Below are positions 14,251-22,237 of a stretch of 41,639 nt of DNA, piece by piece; within the stretch, counting starts at the first letter, position 1; each line of letters opens with the position of its first letter. This DNA is from an uncultured Bacilli bacterium. GTDB taxonomy: Bacteria > Bacillota_I > Bacilli_A > RF39 > UBA660. Below the pieces are notes generated by a model. That model worked only from the letters and a program-made list of their open reading frames with translations, did no database searches and was not told the DNA's origin. A program made the translations under genes and the position numbers. The DNA lies in NCBI GenBank assembly GCA_947624915.1, contig CANQMF010000006.1, forward strand, positions 1 through 41,639, written 5' to 3'.

Positions 14251-15938
14251 GAAAGAAGAACTATATAAGAGAATATTATGATAAAATTTCTACCGGTAAA
14301 ATAAAAGCATCAAAAAAAGTTATTAGACAATTTGAATTATTAGTTAGTGAATTAGATAATCCTAAAATGCTGGGTAATAATTGGGCTTTTGATATTGATA
14401 GAGCTACTGATCCAATCGAATTTATAGAAACCTTTTGTAAACAAACACAAGGCACAAAAATAGGACAGCCATTAAAATTAGAATTATTCCAAAAGGCAAG
14501 AATTCAAGCAATCTATGGTTTTATAGACAAGAAAACAGGAATGCGAAGATGTCGAGAAGCTGCAACTATTGAAGGAAGAAAAAATGGCAAGACAACAGAA
14601 AATGGCGGATTAGGATTGTATTCATTAATAGCTGATGGCGAAGGTGGTGCAGAAGTATATTTTATTGCCACAAAGAAAGATCAAGCAAAAAAAGGTTTTG
14701 TTGAAGCATCTAATATGGTTAAACAAAATAAATGTTTATCTAAACATATCACTAAAAGAAGAACAGATTTATACTTTCCTACAACCTTTTCTACAATGGA
14801 ACCTTTATCAAGTGATTCTAATTCATTAGATGGATTAAATTCATCATTTGCTAATATTGATGAGCTACACGCAATAAAAGATAGAAATTTATATGATGTT
14901 ATTAAACAATCAATGAGTGCTAGAGAACAACCATTACTTTTAATTACATCTACAAATGGTTTTTATCGTGAAACTATTTATGATGACCAATATGAAATGT
15001 ATGATAATATTCTTTATGAAAAAAACGGATATAAGTATGATGGTACAATTCTTGCTTTCATTTACGAATTAGATGATCCTGATGAATGGTTAGATGAGTC
15101 TTGTTGGATAAAAGCTAATCCTGGGCTTGGGAAAATAAAGTCATTAAAAGAATTGAGAGGATTTGTTGAAAGAGCAAAGATTGATGATAAATTTAAAAGA
15201 ACAGTATTAGTAAAAGATTTTAATTTTAAAGCATCAAGTGAAAATGCGTGGCTTTCTTGGGAAGATTTATTTAATGATAAAACCTTTAATATAAAAGATA
15301 TGAATTTCAGATATGGAATAGGGGGTGTTGACTTATCATCAACTACTGATTTAACATCAGCTAAAATGATATGTATGAGAAGAGATGATCCTAACATATA
15401 TGTTATTCAACAATATTTTCTTCCAGAAGCTTTATTTGATGAGAGATGTGCTTTATCTGAAAAAGCTGGAGATAATGTTCCATATAAGATTTGGTATGAA
15501 AGAGGTCTTATTACATTAACCGAAGGGAATAAAGTTAATTATAAAGCAATAACGCAATGGTTTAGATATTTAAGAGATAAATTAGGAATTTATTTATATA
15601 AATGTGGTTATGATCCATGGGGATCTACATATTGGATTGATGAAATGAAAGCGGAGTTCGGTGAAAAATCTATGGAGGCTGTTGTACAGGGAGCAAAGAC
15701 TTTTTCAATTCCAATGAAAAATATGAAAGCAGATTTTCAGGCTAAAAAAATAATATATAATAATAATCCAATAGATAAGTGGTGCTTTTCAAACACAGTT
15801 ATTAAACAAGATGAAAATGAGAATATAAGACCAATAAAGCCAAGTAATCAAAGAAAAAGAATTGATGGTGCAATGGCTCTTATTGATGCCTATGTAGTTT
15901 ATGAAAGGAACAAAGAAGAATTTTTAAATATTATTTGA
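14247..15938 (+). CDS. Terminase large subunit
   Basis: 563 aa, full length. ATPase domain with Walker A GRKNGKT (110-116) and Walker B FANIDE (201-206), and a C-terminal RNase-H-like nuclease domain starting around GVDLSSTTDLTS (about 360) with later acidic residues in KCGYDPWGSTYWIDEM. Packages DNA into the prohead. Type is the HK97/P27-associated (Terminase_1) family. Confidence 0.95.
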   Translation: MRKKNYIREYYDKISTGKIKASKKVIRQFELLVSELDNPKMLGNNWAFDIDRATDPIEFIETFCKQTQGTKIGQPLKLELFQKARIQAIYGFIDKKTGMRRCREAATIEGRKNGKTTENGGLGLYSLIADGEGGAEVYFIATKKDQAKKGFVEASNMVKQNKCLSKHITKRRTDLYFPTTFSTMEPLSSDSNSLDGLNSSFANIDELHAIKDRNLYDVIKQSMSAREQPLLLITSTNGFYRETIYDDQYEMYDNILYEKNGYKYDGTILAFIYELDDPDEWLDESCWIKANPGLGKIKSLKELRGFVERAKIDDKFKRTVLVKDFNFKASSENAWLSWEDLFNDKTFNIKDMNFRYGIGGVDLSSTTDLTSAKMICMRRDDPNIYVIQQYFLPEALFDERCALSEKAGDNVPYKIWYERGLITLTEGNKVNYKAITQWFRYLRDKLGIYLYKCGYDPWGSTYWIDEMKAEFGEKSMEAVVQGAKTFSIPMKNMKADFQAKKIIYNNNPIDKWCFSNTVIKQDENENIRPIKPSNQRKRIDGAMALIDAYVVYERNKEEFLNII

Positions 15939-15986
15939 GAGTTTTGTATTGAAAATACTTAACTTTATTATGGGAGGAGATAAATT

Positions 15987-17180
15987 ATGAAATTAAGAGG
16001 TTTATTTGATAAAATGTTTAATAAAAAAGAGCCAACAAGAAATTATAGTCAATATAAGTTATTGTCATCCTCTACATCGACATTTATACCATGGGATGGG
16101 AATGTATATAATAACGATATAGTACGTTCATGTATAAGACCAAAAGAAAGAGCAGTTGGAAAATTAAAACCTTTACATATAAGAACAATTGAAAATGACA
16201 TTGTTATTAGTCCTAATCCATCAATAAAAATGTTGCTTCGTTTTCCTAATGAATTTATGAGTATGCAAAAATTACTTGAAAAATTGATTAATCAAAGAGA
16301 ATTAACTCATAATGCATTTGCATTTATTCAAAGGGATGCATTAAATCGACCAATTGCAATATTTCCTATTCCAACAAGTAATGCGGAGTTATTAGAATAC
16401 GATGGTATTCTTTTTTTAAGGTTTCAATTTTCTACCGGTAAGAGAATGACTGTACCATATGATGATGTTATTCATTTAAGAAAAGATTATAGTGACAATG
16501 ATTTTTATGGCTCAAGTGGTAATAGTGCTTTAAATAATTTGATGCAAGTGTTAGATACTACTGATAAAGGAATTGTAAAATCTATAAAAAATAGTTCAAT
16601 TATAAAATGGCTGATGAAATTTACACAGGCATTAAGAAAAGAAGATCAAGATATTCAAATAAAACAATTTGCTGATAATTATTTAGATATTGAAAAGAAC
16701 GAAGTACCAATTGCTCCAGTTGACCCAAGATATACGATAGAACAAGTAAAAGAAGATTCTTATATACCAAATGGAGAGATAATGGAAAAATATGAGAAAA
16801 GATTAAAAAATTATTTTGGTGTCAATGATGAAATTATAAATAATAGTTTTACAGAAGATCAATGGAATGCATTTTATGAGGCTGAAATAGAGCCAGTTGC
16901 AAAAGAATTAAGTGACCAATTTACAAATAAACTTTTCACAAAACATGAAATAGAGTGTGGCAATGAAATAATATTCGAGGCAAGCTCATTAGAATTTGCT
17001 AGTATGAAAACCAAATTACAATTAAAAGACATGGTTGACAGAGGTGCAATGAATGTTAATGAATGGCGAAAAGTTATGAATTTAGGAGCTACTGAATTTG
17101 GTGATGAATTTATACGAAGATTAGATACAGCACCAATTATAGAAGAAACAAAAGAAATGGAAGGTGAAGGAAATGAATGA
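15987..17180 (+). CDS. Portal protein (HK97 type)
   Basis: 397 aa. PWDGNVYNNDIVRSCIRPKERAVGKL-type start region, the HNAFAFIQRDALNRP clip/stem region and a C-terminal helical wing (EWRKVMNLG). Forms the dodecameric DNA entry vertex. Good GGGAGGAG before the ATG. Overlaps the protease gene. Confidence 0.9.
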   Translation: MKLRGLFDKMFNKKEPTRNYSQYKLLSSSTSTFIPWDGNVYNNDIVRSCIRPKERAVGKLKPLHIRTIENDIVISPNPSIKMLLRFPNEFMSMQKLLEKLINQRELTHNAFAFIQRDALNRPIAIFPIPTSNAELLEYDGILFLRFQFSTGKRMTVPYDDVIHLRKDYSDNDFYGSSGNSALNNLMQVLDTTDKGIVKSIKNSSIIKWLMKFTQALRKEDQDIQIKQFADNYLDIEKNEVPIAPVDPRYTIEQVKEDSYIPNGEIMEKYEKRLKNYFGVNDEIINNSFTEDQWNAFYEAEIEPVAKELSDQFTNKLFTKHEIECGNEIIFEASSLEFASMKTKLQLKDMVDRGAMNVNEWRKVMNLGATEFGDEFIRRLDTAPIIEETKEMEGEGNE

Positions 17181-17829
17181 TGAAAAAATTAAAAAATTTA
17201 TTGATAAAGGTTGGAATTTTAGAGAATTCCAAAATTTTGAAATAAGAGCAAAAGAAGATGATAATTCCCAAGATTTAATAATCGAAGGAGTGGCTTGTGT
17301 TTTTGATACTGAAACAGTCTTATTTGAAGACGGAGATGTACAATACAAAGAAAAAGTAGACAAAAAAGCTTTTAGAAATGCCGATATATCAGATGTTATA
17401 TTTAATTATAATCATGGAGGTCGTGTATTTGCACGAACAAGAAATGACTCTTTACATCTAGAGGTTAAAGAAGATGGTTTACACGTTATAGTTAGATTAA
17501 ATCCCAATGATGAGGGACACATGCAATTATATCGTGATATCAAAAGTGGCTTAATCGACAAAATGTCGTATGCATACACAGTTTCGGAGGAATCTTATGA
17601 TACTGAAACTCACACTAGGACGGTATTAGCGATTAAGAAGTTATATGATGTTAGTGCGGTGGATATTCCCGCATATAACTGTACTTCTATATCAGCAAGA
17701 TCAGTTTTAGATTTGGAAAAATCTGAAATGGAAAAGTTGGAAAACGACATCTTGCAAGAGAAGAAGATCATACAACGAAAAAGAATTGCAATAGCAATGG
17801 AAATCGAAAATTTTTTAATAAGTCATTAA
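17173..17829 (+). CDS. Prohead protease (HK97 family, U35/S78)
   Basis: 218 aa from ATG 17173 (a GTG 9 nt earlier is possible). IEGVACVFDTETVLFE start strand, catalytic His in NYNHGGRVFA and Ser in LIDKMSYAYTV, then the conserved DVSAVDIPAY. Removes the N-terminal coiled-coil scaffold of the capsid protein encoded next. Confidence 0.9.
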   Translation: MNDEKIKKFIDKGWNFREFQNFEIRAKEDDNSQDLIIEGVACVFDTETVLFEDGDVQYKEKVDKKAFRNADISDVIFNYNHGGRVFARTRNDSLHLEVKEDGLHVIVRLNPNDEGHMQLYRDIKSGLIDKMSYAYTVSEESYDTETHTRTVLAIKKLYDVSAVDIPAYNCTSISARSVLDLEKSEMEKLENDILQEKKIIQRKRIAIAMEIENFLISH

Positions 17830-17854
17830 AAAAGAAAGAAAGGAATGAGGAAAA

Positions 17855-18991
17855 ATGACAAAAGACGAAATAATTAAAAGATTAGAAGAAATTGTAGCAA
17901 CCTTAAAAGATGAAAATGCGGAGGTTGATACAGAAGCATTAGAAGAAGAAGCAAGAGGATTAAGAACTCAATTAGAGGATCTTAATAAAACGGAAAGCAG
18001 AAATGCTTTAGCTGATAAAATCAATAATGATGTTATCGAAGCAAGAAAAGTTAATAATGAAGAAATGAGAAAAACTGAACTTGCAGAAACTGAAAAGAAA
18101 GCAAATGCATTAAAAGAAAAAAGAAGCATAACAGTTTCATCAAGTTCATTATTAACACCAAAATATCAAGGAAAAGAAATCAATGAAAACTTTAACGAAG
18201 TTTCAACTTTAATTGATGAGGTTACTATCGATAAGTTAGATGGTGGCGAATCATATCAAGAACCTTATGTTAAATCATATGGTACTGGTGGACAAACTGA
18301 CGAAGCTGGAAATTATGTAGATGCTGAACCTGAATTTGGTTATGCTGATATAAATAAAGTAAAAGTTACAGCTTATGCTGAAATGACTGAAGAAGCTGAA
18401 AAACTACCAGCACAAGATTATGTTGCAAAAGTTGAAAACAATATGAATATTGCATTAAAGAAAAAATTAATTGAATTCTTATTAAATGGTACTGGTACAA
18501 AATCATTTATGGGTATTTTCAAAAATTCAACAGAAATAACAGGTAAAACTGATGTTAAAATTGATAAAATTGATAATGACACATTAGATAAAATTGTATT
18601 CTCTTATGGTGGTACAGAAGATGTAGAAGAAGATGCAGTTTTAATTCTTTCAAAAGAAGATTTAAAAGCATTCGCTATGTTAAGAACTACTGATGGAAGA
18701 AAATTACATGATATTGATATTCACAATAAAACAATTGATAAAATCCATTATATTATTAGTTCACAATGCCACCCAGTAAGTGCACCTGATGAAGAAGGTA
18801 ATTTCGATTGCATGGCTTATGGTTCATTAAAGAATTATAAAGTAACATTATTTAGTGATACTGAAATTGCTAAATCAACTGACTTTAAATTCAAACAAGG
18901 CATTACTTGTTATAGAGCATCAGTAATGGCTGGTGGTAATACTATCAAATTAGATGGATTTGTAAGAGTTAAAAAGGAAGTTACACCCTAG
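17855..18991 (+). CDS. Major capsid protein (HK97 fold)
   Basis: 378 aa. Residues 1-90 form a Glu/Lys coiled coil (delta scaffold), with a likely protease cut near EKRSITVSS (about 90). The rest is an HK97-fold shell protein (EVTIDKLDGGESYQEPYV, AYAEMTEEAEKLPAQDYVAKVE, VILSKEDLKAFAML). The gene ends ACA-CCC-TAG-TGA, a shifty stop allowing +1 frameshifting into the following open frame (18990-19361), so two capsid forms of 378 and about 501 aa are predicted. Confidence 0.93.
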   Translation: MTKDEIIKRLEEIVATLKDENAEVDTEALEEEARGLRTQLEDLNKTESRNALADKINNDVIEARKVNNEEMRKTELAETEKKANALKEKRSITVSSSSLLTPKYQGKEINENFNEVSTLIDEVTIDKLDGGESYQEPYVKSYGTGGQTDEAGNYVDAEPEFGYADINKVKVTAYAEMTEEAEKLPAQDYVAKVENNMNIALKKKLIEFLLNGTGTKSFMGIFKNSTEITGKTDVKIDKIDNDTLDKIVFSYGGTEDVEEDAVLILSKEDLKAFAMLRTTDGRKLHDIDIHNKTIDKIHYIISSQCHPVSAPDEEGNFDCMAYGSLKNYKVTLFSDTEIAKSTDFKFKQGITCYRASVMAGGNTIKLDGFVRVKKEVTP

Positions 18992-19031
18992 TGAGCCCTC
19001 TAAAAAGGTAACAGTAAGTCTACCTGAGGGC
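18986..19031 (+). other. +1 programmed frameshift signal at the capsid stop codon
   Basis: Slippery CCC-T at 18986-18989 overlapping TAG (18989-18991). A structured element follows 3 nt later: GCCCTC (18995-19000) with GAGGGC (19026-19031), stacked on AGGTA (19006-19010) with TACCT (19021-19025). The downstream frame is open through the site and codes for a conserved-looking domain with no ribosome-binding site of its own. Confidence 0.65.
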
Positions 19032-19361
19032 GAAGTATTAGGAATGAATGTAACTGATTTACAAGATGTTCAAATTGAGGGTGATAAAGTAACTGGAACA
19101 TCAAAGTACGTTCAAAGTTTCTCTAAATTTTCAAAAAATGCCAAAGGTAATTTTTTAGCAGTTAAATGTGATGAAGCCACAAAGGGCGACACCATTAATT
19201 GGGAATTATCAGAAGCAAAAACAAAAGGTAGTGGAACATTAGATGAAGATGGTGTTCTAATAGTTCAATTATATTCAAATACTCAAAAGATAACTTTTAA
19301 AAATGGCGAGACTACAAAGGTGTTAGATCTAACAGGTTTAACATTAAGTCCCGCAGAATAA
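18990..19361 (+). CDS. C-terminal capsid extension (Ig-like domain) reached by frameshift
   Basis: 123 codons after the slip, starting SEPSKKVTVSLPEGEVLG. The region from about residue 20 is a beta-rich, Ig-like or decoration-type domain (TGTSKYVQSFSKF, NFLAVKCDEATKGDTINWE, GVLIVQLYSNTQKITF). An independent start at ATG 19044 has no usable Shine-Dalgarno and would cut the first strand. Known precedent: capsid and tail proteins of Listeria phage PSA acquire extra C-terminal domains by programmed frameshifting. Confidence 0.7.
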   Translation, partial: SEPSKKVTVSLPEGEVLGMNVTDLQDVQIEGDKVTGTSKYVQSFSKFSKNAKGNFLAVKCDEATKGDTINWELSEAKTKGSGTLDEDGVLIVQLYSNTQKITFKNGETTKVLDLTGLTLSPAE

Positions 19362-19374
19362 AAATGTAAAAATG

Positions 19375-19397
19375 GGATTGGTTTTTTAAACCAATCC
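19375..19397 (+). terminator. Hairpin after the capsid block
   Basis: GGATTGGTTT (19375-19384), 3-nt loop, AAACCAATCC (19388-19397). No T tract follows, so it is a partial terminator or an mRNA 3'-end stabiliser that keeps capsid transcripts abundant. Confidence 0.6.
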
Positions 19398-19428
19398 TAG
19401 ATTTACACATTAGAAAGGGTGATATTGT

Positions 19429-19752
19429 ATGGAAAACGAAAAAACAAAAAAATTACTTGAATTGGTAAAAAAGAGATGTTATATTACAGCTTCTATTTAT
19501 GATGAAGAAATATCTTCTTTAATAAAAGCTTGTATTTTAGATTGTATTGAAACTGGAATTCATCAAGATGTATTTAATCAAAACGAAGATGGAAGTTATG
19601 ATGATCTAGTTGTGAATTGCATTACAAATTATGTTAAAGCTCACCGTGGAAATGACAGAAGTGATACTAATCAATATATAAAAATGTATGAGAGTATCAG
19701 GAATAAACTATCTTTATTAAAAGATTATAATACAGGTGGTTCTGATGAATAG
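19429..19752 (+). CDS. Head-tail connector protein
   Basis: 107 aa, helical, with the gp6-like layout (LLELVKKRCYITASIYDEEI ... YVKAHRGN). First of four small neck/tail-completion genes in the standard HK97-type order. AAAGGGTGAT before ATG; overlaps the next gene by 8 bp. Confidence 0.75.
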   Translation: MENEKTKKLLELVKKRCYITASIYDEEISSLIKACILDCIETGIHQDVFNQNEDGSYDDLVVNCITNYVKAHRGNDRSDTNQYIKMYESIRNKLSLLKDYNTGGSDE

Positions 19753-20080
19753 TAATTGGAATCATGCAATATCACTTATTTCTTATAAAAAATCTAAAGA
19801 TAAAGAAGGATTCGATATTACAGAAGAAGTTACATCTGATCCTATTCCAGCGAACTTTAAATCTGTAACAAGAACCGAAGAAGAACATTCAAAAAATTTA
19901 GGTTATAATGCTGATTTAATGATTGAAATAATGGCAATTGATTTTAGCAATCAAGAAACTTTAATTGATATCGATACTAATAAAAGATATGCTATAAAAA
20001 GGTCGTATGCTATATCATCTGAAATATTAGAATTAACAGTAACTGATTTAACAAAGAGGCAAGTTGATGGCAAGATTTGA
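19745..20080 (+). CDS. Head closure (stopper) protein
   Basis: 111 aa from ATG 19745, which follows AGGTGG. Beta-rich sequence with AISLISYKKSKDKEGFDI and KRYAIKRSYAI matching head-tail joining proteins of the HK97/SPP1 neck. Assigned mainly from order and style. Confidence 0.7.
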   Translation: MNSNWNHAISLISYKKSKDKEGFDITEEVTSDPIPANFKSVTRTEEEHSKNLGYNADLMIEIMAIDFSNQETLIDIDTNKRYAIKRSYAISSEILELTVTDLTKRQVDGKI

Positions 20081-20492
20081 TATGGAATTGCCAAACGATT
20101 TAATTAAAGAATTTAATGATCTAGATAATAATTTAGATAAAATATTTGGCGAAATGACAAATGCTGGTGCAAAAATAGTGCATAAAAATGTTTTGTCTAA
20201 TATGAGAAGTGCTTTTAAATCTACTAAATCATTAGAAAAGGGATTAAAAATTACTCGTGTTTATAAAACATTAAGTGATGATGGTATAAATACTAAAGTT
20301 GGTTTTTATGGATATGACGGAGTGCCAACAAAGGGATATCCACAAGGAAAGCCTATACCATTAAAAGCAATGGCACGTGAATATGGAACACCAACGGAAG
20401 CTAAAAAGCCATTTTTTCGTAAATCTTTTATTAAATCACAAATAGAAGCGGAAATGAAAAAAGTTCAAGATAAATATATAAAGGGTGATTGA
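20067..20492 (+). CDS. HK97 gp10-like neck/tail component
   Basis: 141 aa from ATG 20067 (GAGG upstream). Helical N-terminus, AGAKIVHKNVLSNM, then GYPQGKPIPLKAMAREYGT and PFFRKSFIKSQ, the recognisable HK97 gp10 end. Overlaps both neighbours. Confidence 0.8.
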   Translation: MARFDMELPNDLIKEFNDLDNNLDKIFGEMTNAGAKIVHKNVLSNMRSAFKSTKSLEKGLKITRVYKTLSDDGINTKVGFYGYDGVPTKGYPQGKPIPLKAMAREYGTPTEAKKPFFRKSFIKSQIEAEMKKVQDKYIKGD

Positions 20493-20493
20493 T

Positions 20494-20838
20494 ATGAATA
20501 GCGAATTACAAACTATATTAGGTGATAATTTATTAATAGATAATATAAATATCCCTATATCACAAATTAAATATATAGGAAATGAAAATACTTATATTGT
20601 ATGGTCTATTGTAAATGAAATACCTATCTTATCGGCTAATGATGAGCTTTTAGCAAGTGTAGTATCAGTTGATATTGATATCTTTAGTAATACAAATTAT
20701 TTAAAAATTATAAAAAAAATTAAAAATATAATGAAAGCCAATGAGTGGGTTTGGACAGGAGATAGTGCTGAGATGTTTGATGAAAACACAGGTCTTTACT
20801 ATAAAACCTGCACATTTGAAAAAGAAAGGATGATATAA
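20494..20838 (+). CDS. Tail terminator-like protein
   Basis: 114 aa from ATG 20494. Alternating strands (YIVWSIVNEIPILSANDELL, VVSVDIDIFSNTNY) and the terminal WTGDSAEMFDENTGLYYKT typical of tail-completion proteins preceding the major tail gene. Confidence 0.7.
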   Translation: MNSELQTILGDNLLIDNINIPISQIKYIGNENTYIVWSIVNEIPILSANDELLASVVSVDIDIFSNTNYLKIIKKIKNIMKANEWVWTGDSAEMFDENTGLYYKTCTFEKERMI

Positions 20839-20840
20839 AA

Positions 20841-21419
20841 ATGGCAAGAATTGGTTTTAGAAAAGCAAAATATAATTTTCATGATGTTGATAAATTAAAA
20901 GCATTAGAAGAGGAAACAGTTCCAAATTTTGAAAAAGTAGTTGATGAAAAATTCACTCCAAATAATGCAAATGCAGAGTTATTTGCGAATGATAGTCTAG
21001 CAGAGTCAGATGATTCATTTGTTGATGGCACATTATCAGTTACAATTGCAGATGATGAAGATAAATTTGTGGCAGGTTTATTAGGAAATAATATTTCTGA
21101 AGAAGGAGAGGTAACAAAAAATGTTGATGATATTGCTCCTGAGATTGCTTATGGACATATTATTCCTAAGGTCTATAATGGAGCTAGGAAATATAAAGTT
21201 GAATTTTTCCCAAGAGTTAAAGTTAAGTCTATAACTAGTGATAACAAAACTAAAGGTTCAAGTGTAGAATTTAATACATCATCATTAGAAGCAAAAGTTA
21301 TGCGTTTAGAAAAAGATTTTAATGGTTTAAAAGAAGGAGATTGGGAAAAACATCAAACTTTTGCAACTTTACAAGAAGCAGAAGAATATCTTGATAAATT
21401 ATTAACCCCAGTTGCGTAA
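20841..21419 (+). CDS. Major tail protein
   Basis: 192 aa; MARIGFRKAKYNFHDVDKLK start, tail-tube motif DGTLSVTIADDEDKFVAGLLG and AYGHIIPKVYNGARKYKVEFF, near-textbook for Bacillota phage major tail proteins. Polymerises into the tail tube. Confidence 0.85.
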   Translation: MARIGFRKAKYNFHDVDKLKALEEETVPNFEKVVDEKFTPNNANAELFANDSLAESDDSFVDGTLSVTIADDEDKFVAGLLGNNISEEGEVTKNVDDIAPEIAYGHIIPKVYNGARKYKVEFFPRVKVKSITSDNKTKGSSVEFNTSSLEAKVMRLEKDFNGLKEGDWEKHQTFATLQEAEEYLDKLLTPVA

Positions 21420-21432
21420 GGAGGAATAAGTA

Positions 21433-21603
21433 ATGAAAGTAAAAGTAATAAGTGTTTTTATAGATAAAAAAACAAAAGAAAGATATAAACTTAATTCAGA
21501 ATTAAATATTACAAAAGAAAGATACGAAGAAATTAAAGATTTCGTTGAACCTATAAAAGATACAAAAAATAATAGCAATAAAGAAACAGAAAGTCAAAAC
21601 TGA
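21433..21603 (+). CDS. Small protein between tail tube and chaperone genes
   Basis: 56 aa after AGGAG: MKVKVISVFIDKKTKERYKL followed by a charged tail. Small proteins at this place are frequent in siphophages; no function known. Confidence 0.6.
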   Translation: MKVKVISVFIDKKTKERYKLNSELNITKERYEEIKDFVEPIKDTKNNSNKETESQN

Positions 21604-21618
21604 TTTTCTGTTTCTTTA
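21579..21618 (+). terminator. Strong hairpin after the tail-tube block
   Basis: TAAAGAAACAGAAA (21579-21592) pairs perfectly over 14 bp with TTTCTGTTTCTTTA (21605-21618). It overlaps the end of the 56-aa gene. Without a T tract it may only attenuate, lowering expression of the chaperones and tape measure relative to the tube protein. Confidence 0.65.
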
Positions 21619-21638
21619 TTAAAAAAAGGAGAATGATA

Positions 21639-22001
21639 ATGAAAGATATAATTGGTTATATAGAAACATCCAAAAAAAAATATCCTATTTGTTTTAATCT
21701 TAATGTTTTAGAAGAAATACAAAATAGATATGGTTCTCTTTCTGCATGGGGAGATATTGTTGAAAGTAAAGTTCAATCAGAACCTAATATTAAAGATTTA
21801 AAAACAGGGCTAACAATAATGATCAATGAAGCTATTGATATGTTAAACGAAGATTTACAACCTGAAGAAAGAGAAGAATTACTTGACGAAAAGAAAGTTG
21901 GAAGAATTATCTCAGAAGTAGGCTTTACAAAAATGACAACCATAATAATGGATTTAACAAAAAAATCAGCAGAAACAGATGCTAACTTAAAAAACGGGTA
22001 A
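21639..22001 (+). CDS. Tail assembly chaperone (gpG-like)
   Basis: 120 aa from ATG 21639 (7 nt after AAGGAG; an ATG at 21633 is too close). Helical, acidic, ending SAETDANLKNG. Short product of the gpG/gpGT pair that coats the tape measure protein before tube assembly. The last codons contain the slippery heptamer. Confidence 0.8.
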   Translation: MKDIIGYIETSKKKYPICFNLNVLEEIQNRYGSLSAWGDIVESKVQSEPNIKDLKTGLTIMINEAIDMLNEDLQPEEREELLDEKKVGRIISEVGFTKMTTIIMDLTKKSAETDANLKNG

Positions 22002-22042
22002 TCCACGAGGAATACGATGATGAAATCGACTTCTCGTGGATT
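21989..22042 (+). other. -1 programmed frameshift signal (A AAA AAC)
   Basis: Canonical heptamer A-AAA-AAC at 21989-21995 in the correct phase, 4-nt spacer, then a 10-bp perfect stem AATCCACGAG (22000-22009) with CTCGTGGATT (22033-22042). Located two codons before the gpG-like stop, exactly where tail chaperone frameshifts occur. Confidence 0.9.
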
Positions 22043-22222
22043 TATTTTGTTGGACACACCTTATTGCTTTACTCTGAGAAAGAAATAGGAAGAATGACTT
22101 ATCAAAAATTTTTTAAGTTATATTCTAATTATAAAAATCATTATGATTTTACTTTAAGTGGAAAAACTTATATGGAGCTTGAAGAAATTTCAAATCATGA
22201 TGGAGAATTTTTACCAGATTAG
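21995..22222 (+). CDS. Frameshift extension of the tail chaperone (gpGT-like)
   Basis: 75 codons in the -1 frame, open from the slip site to TAG 22220-22222: starts RVIHEEYDDEIDFSWIYFVG and includes EKEIGRMTYQKFFKLYSNY. No start codon with an RBS serves it, so it is made as the 194-aa fusion with the upstream protein. Confidence 0.8.
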   Translation, partial: RVIHEEYDDEIDFSWIYFVGHTLLLYSEKEIGRMTYQKFFKLYSNYKNHYDFTLSGKTYMELEEISNHDGEFLPD

Positions 22223-22237
22223 AAAGGGTGTGATATT

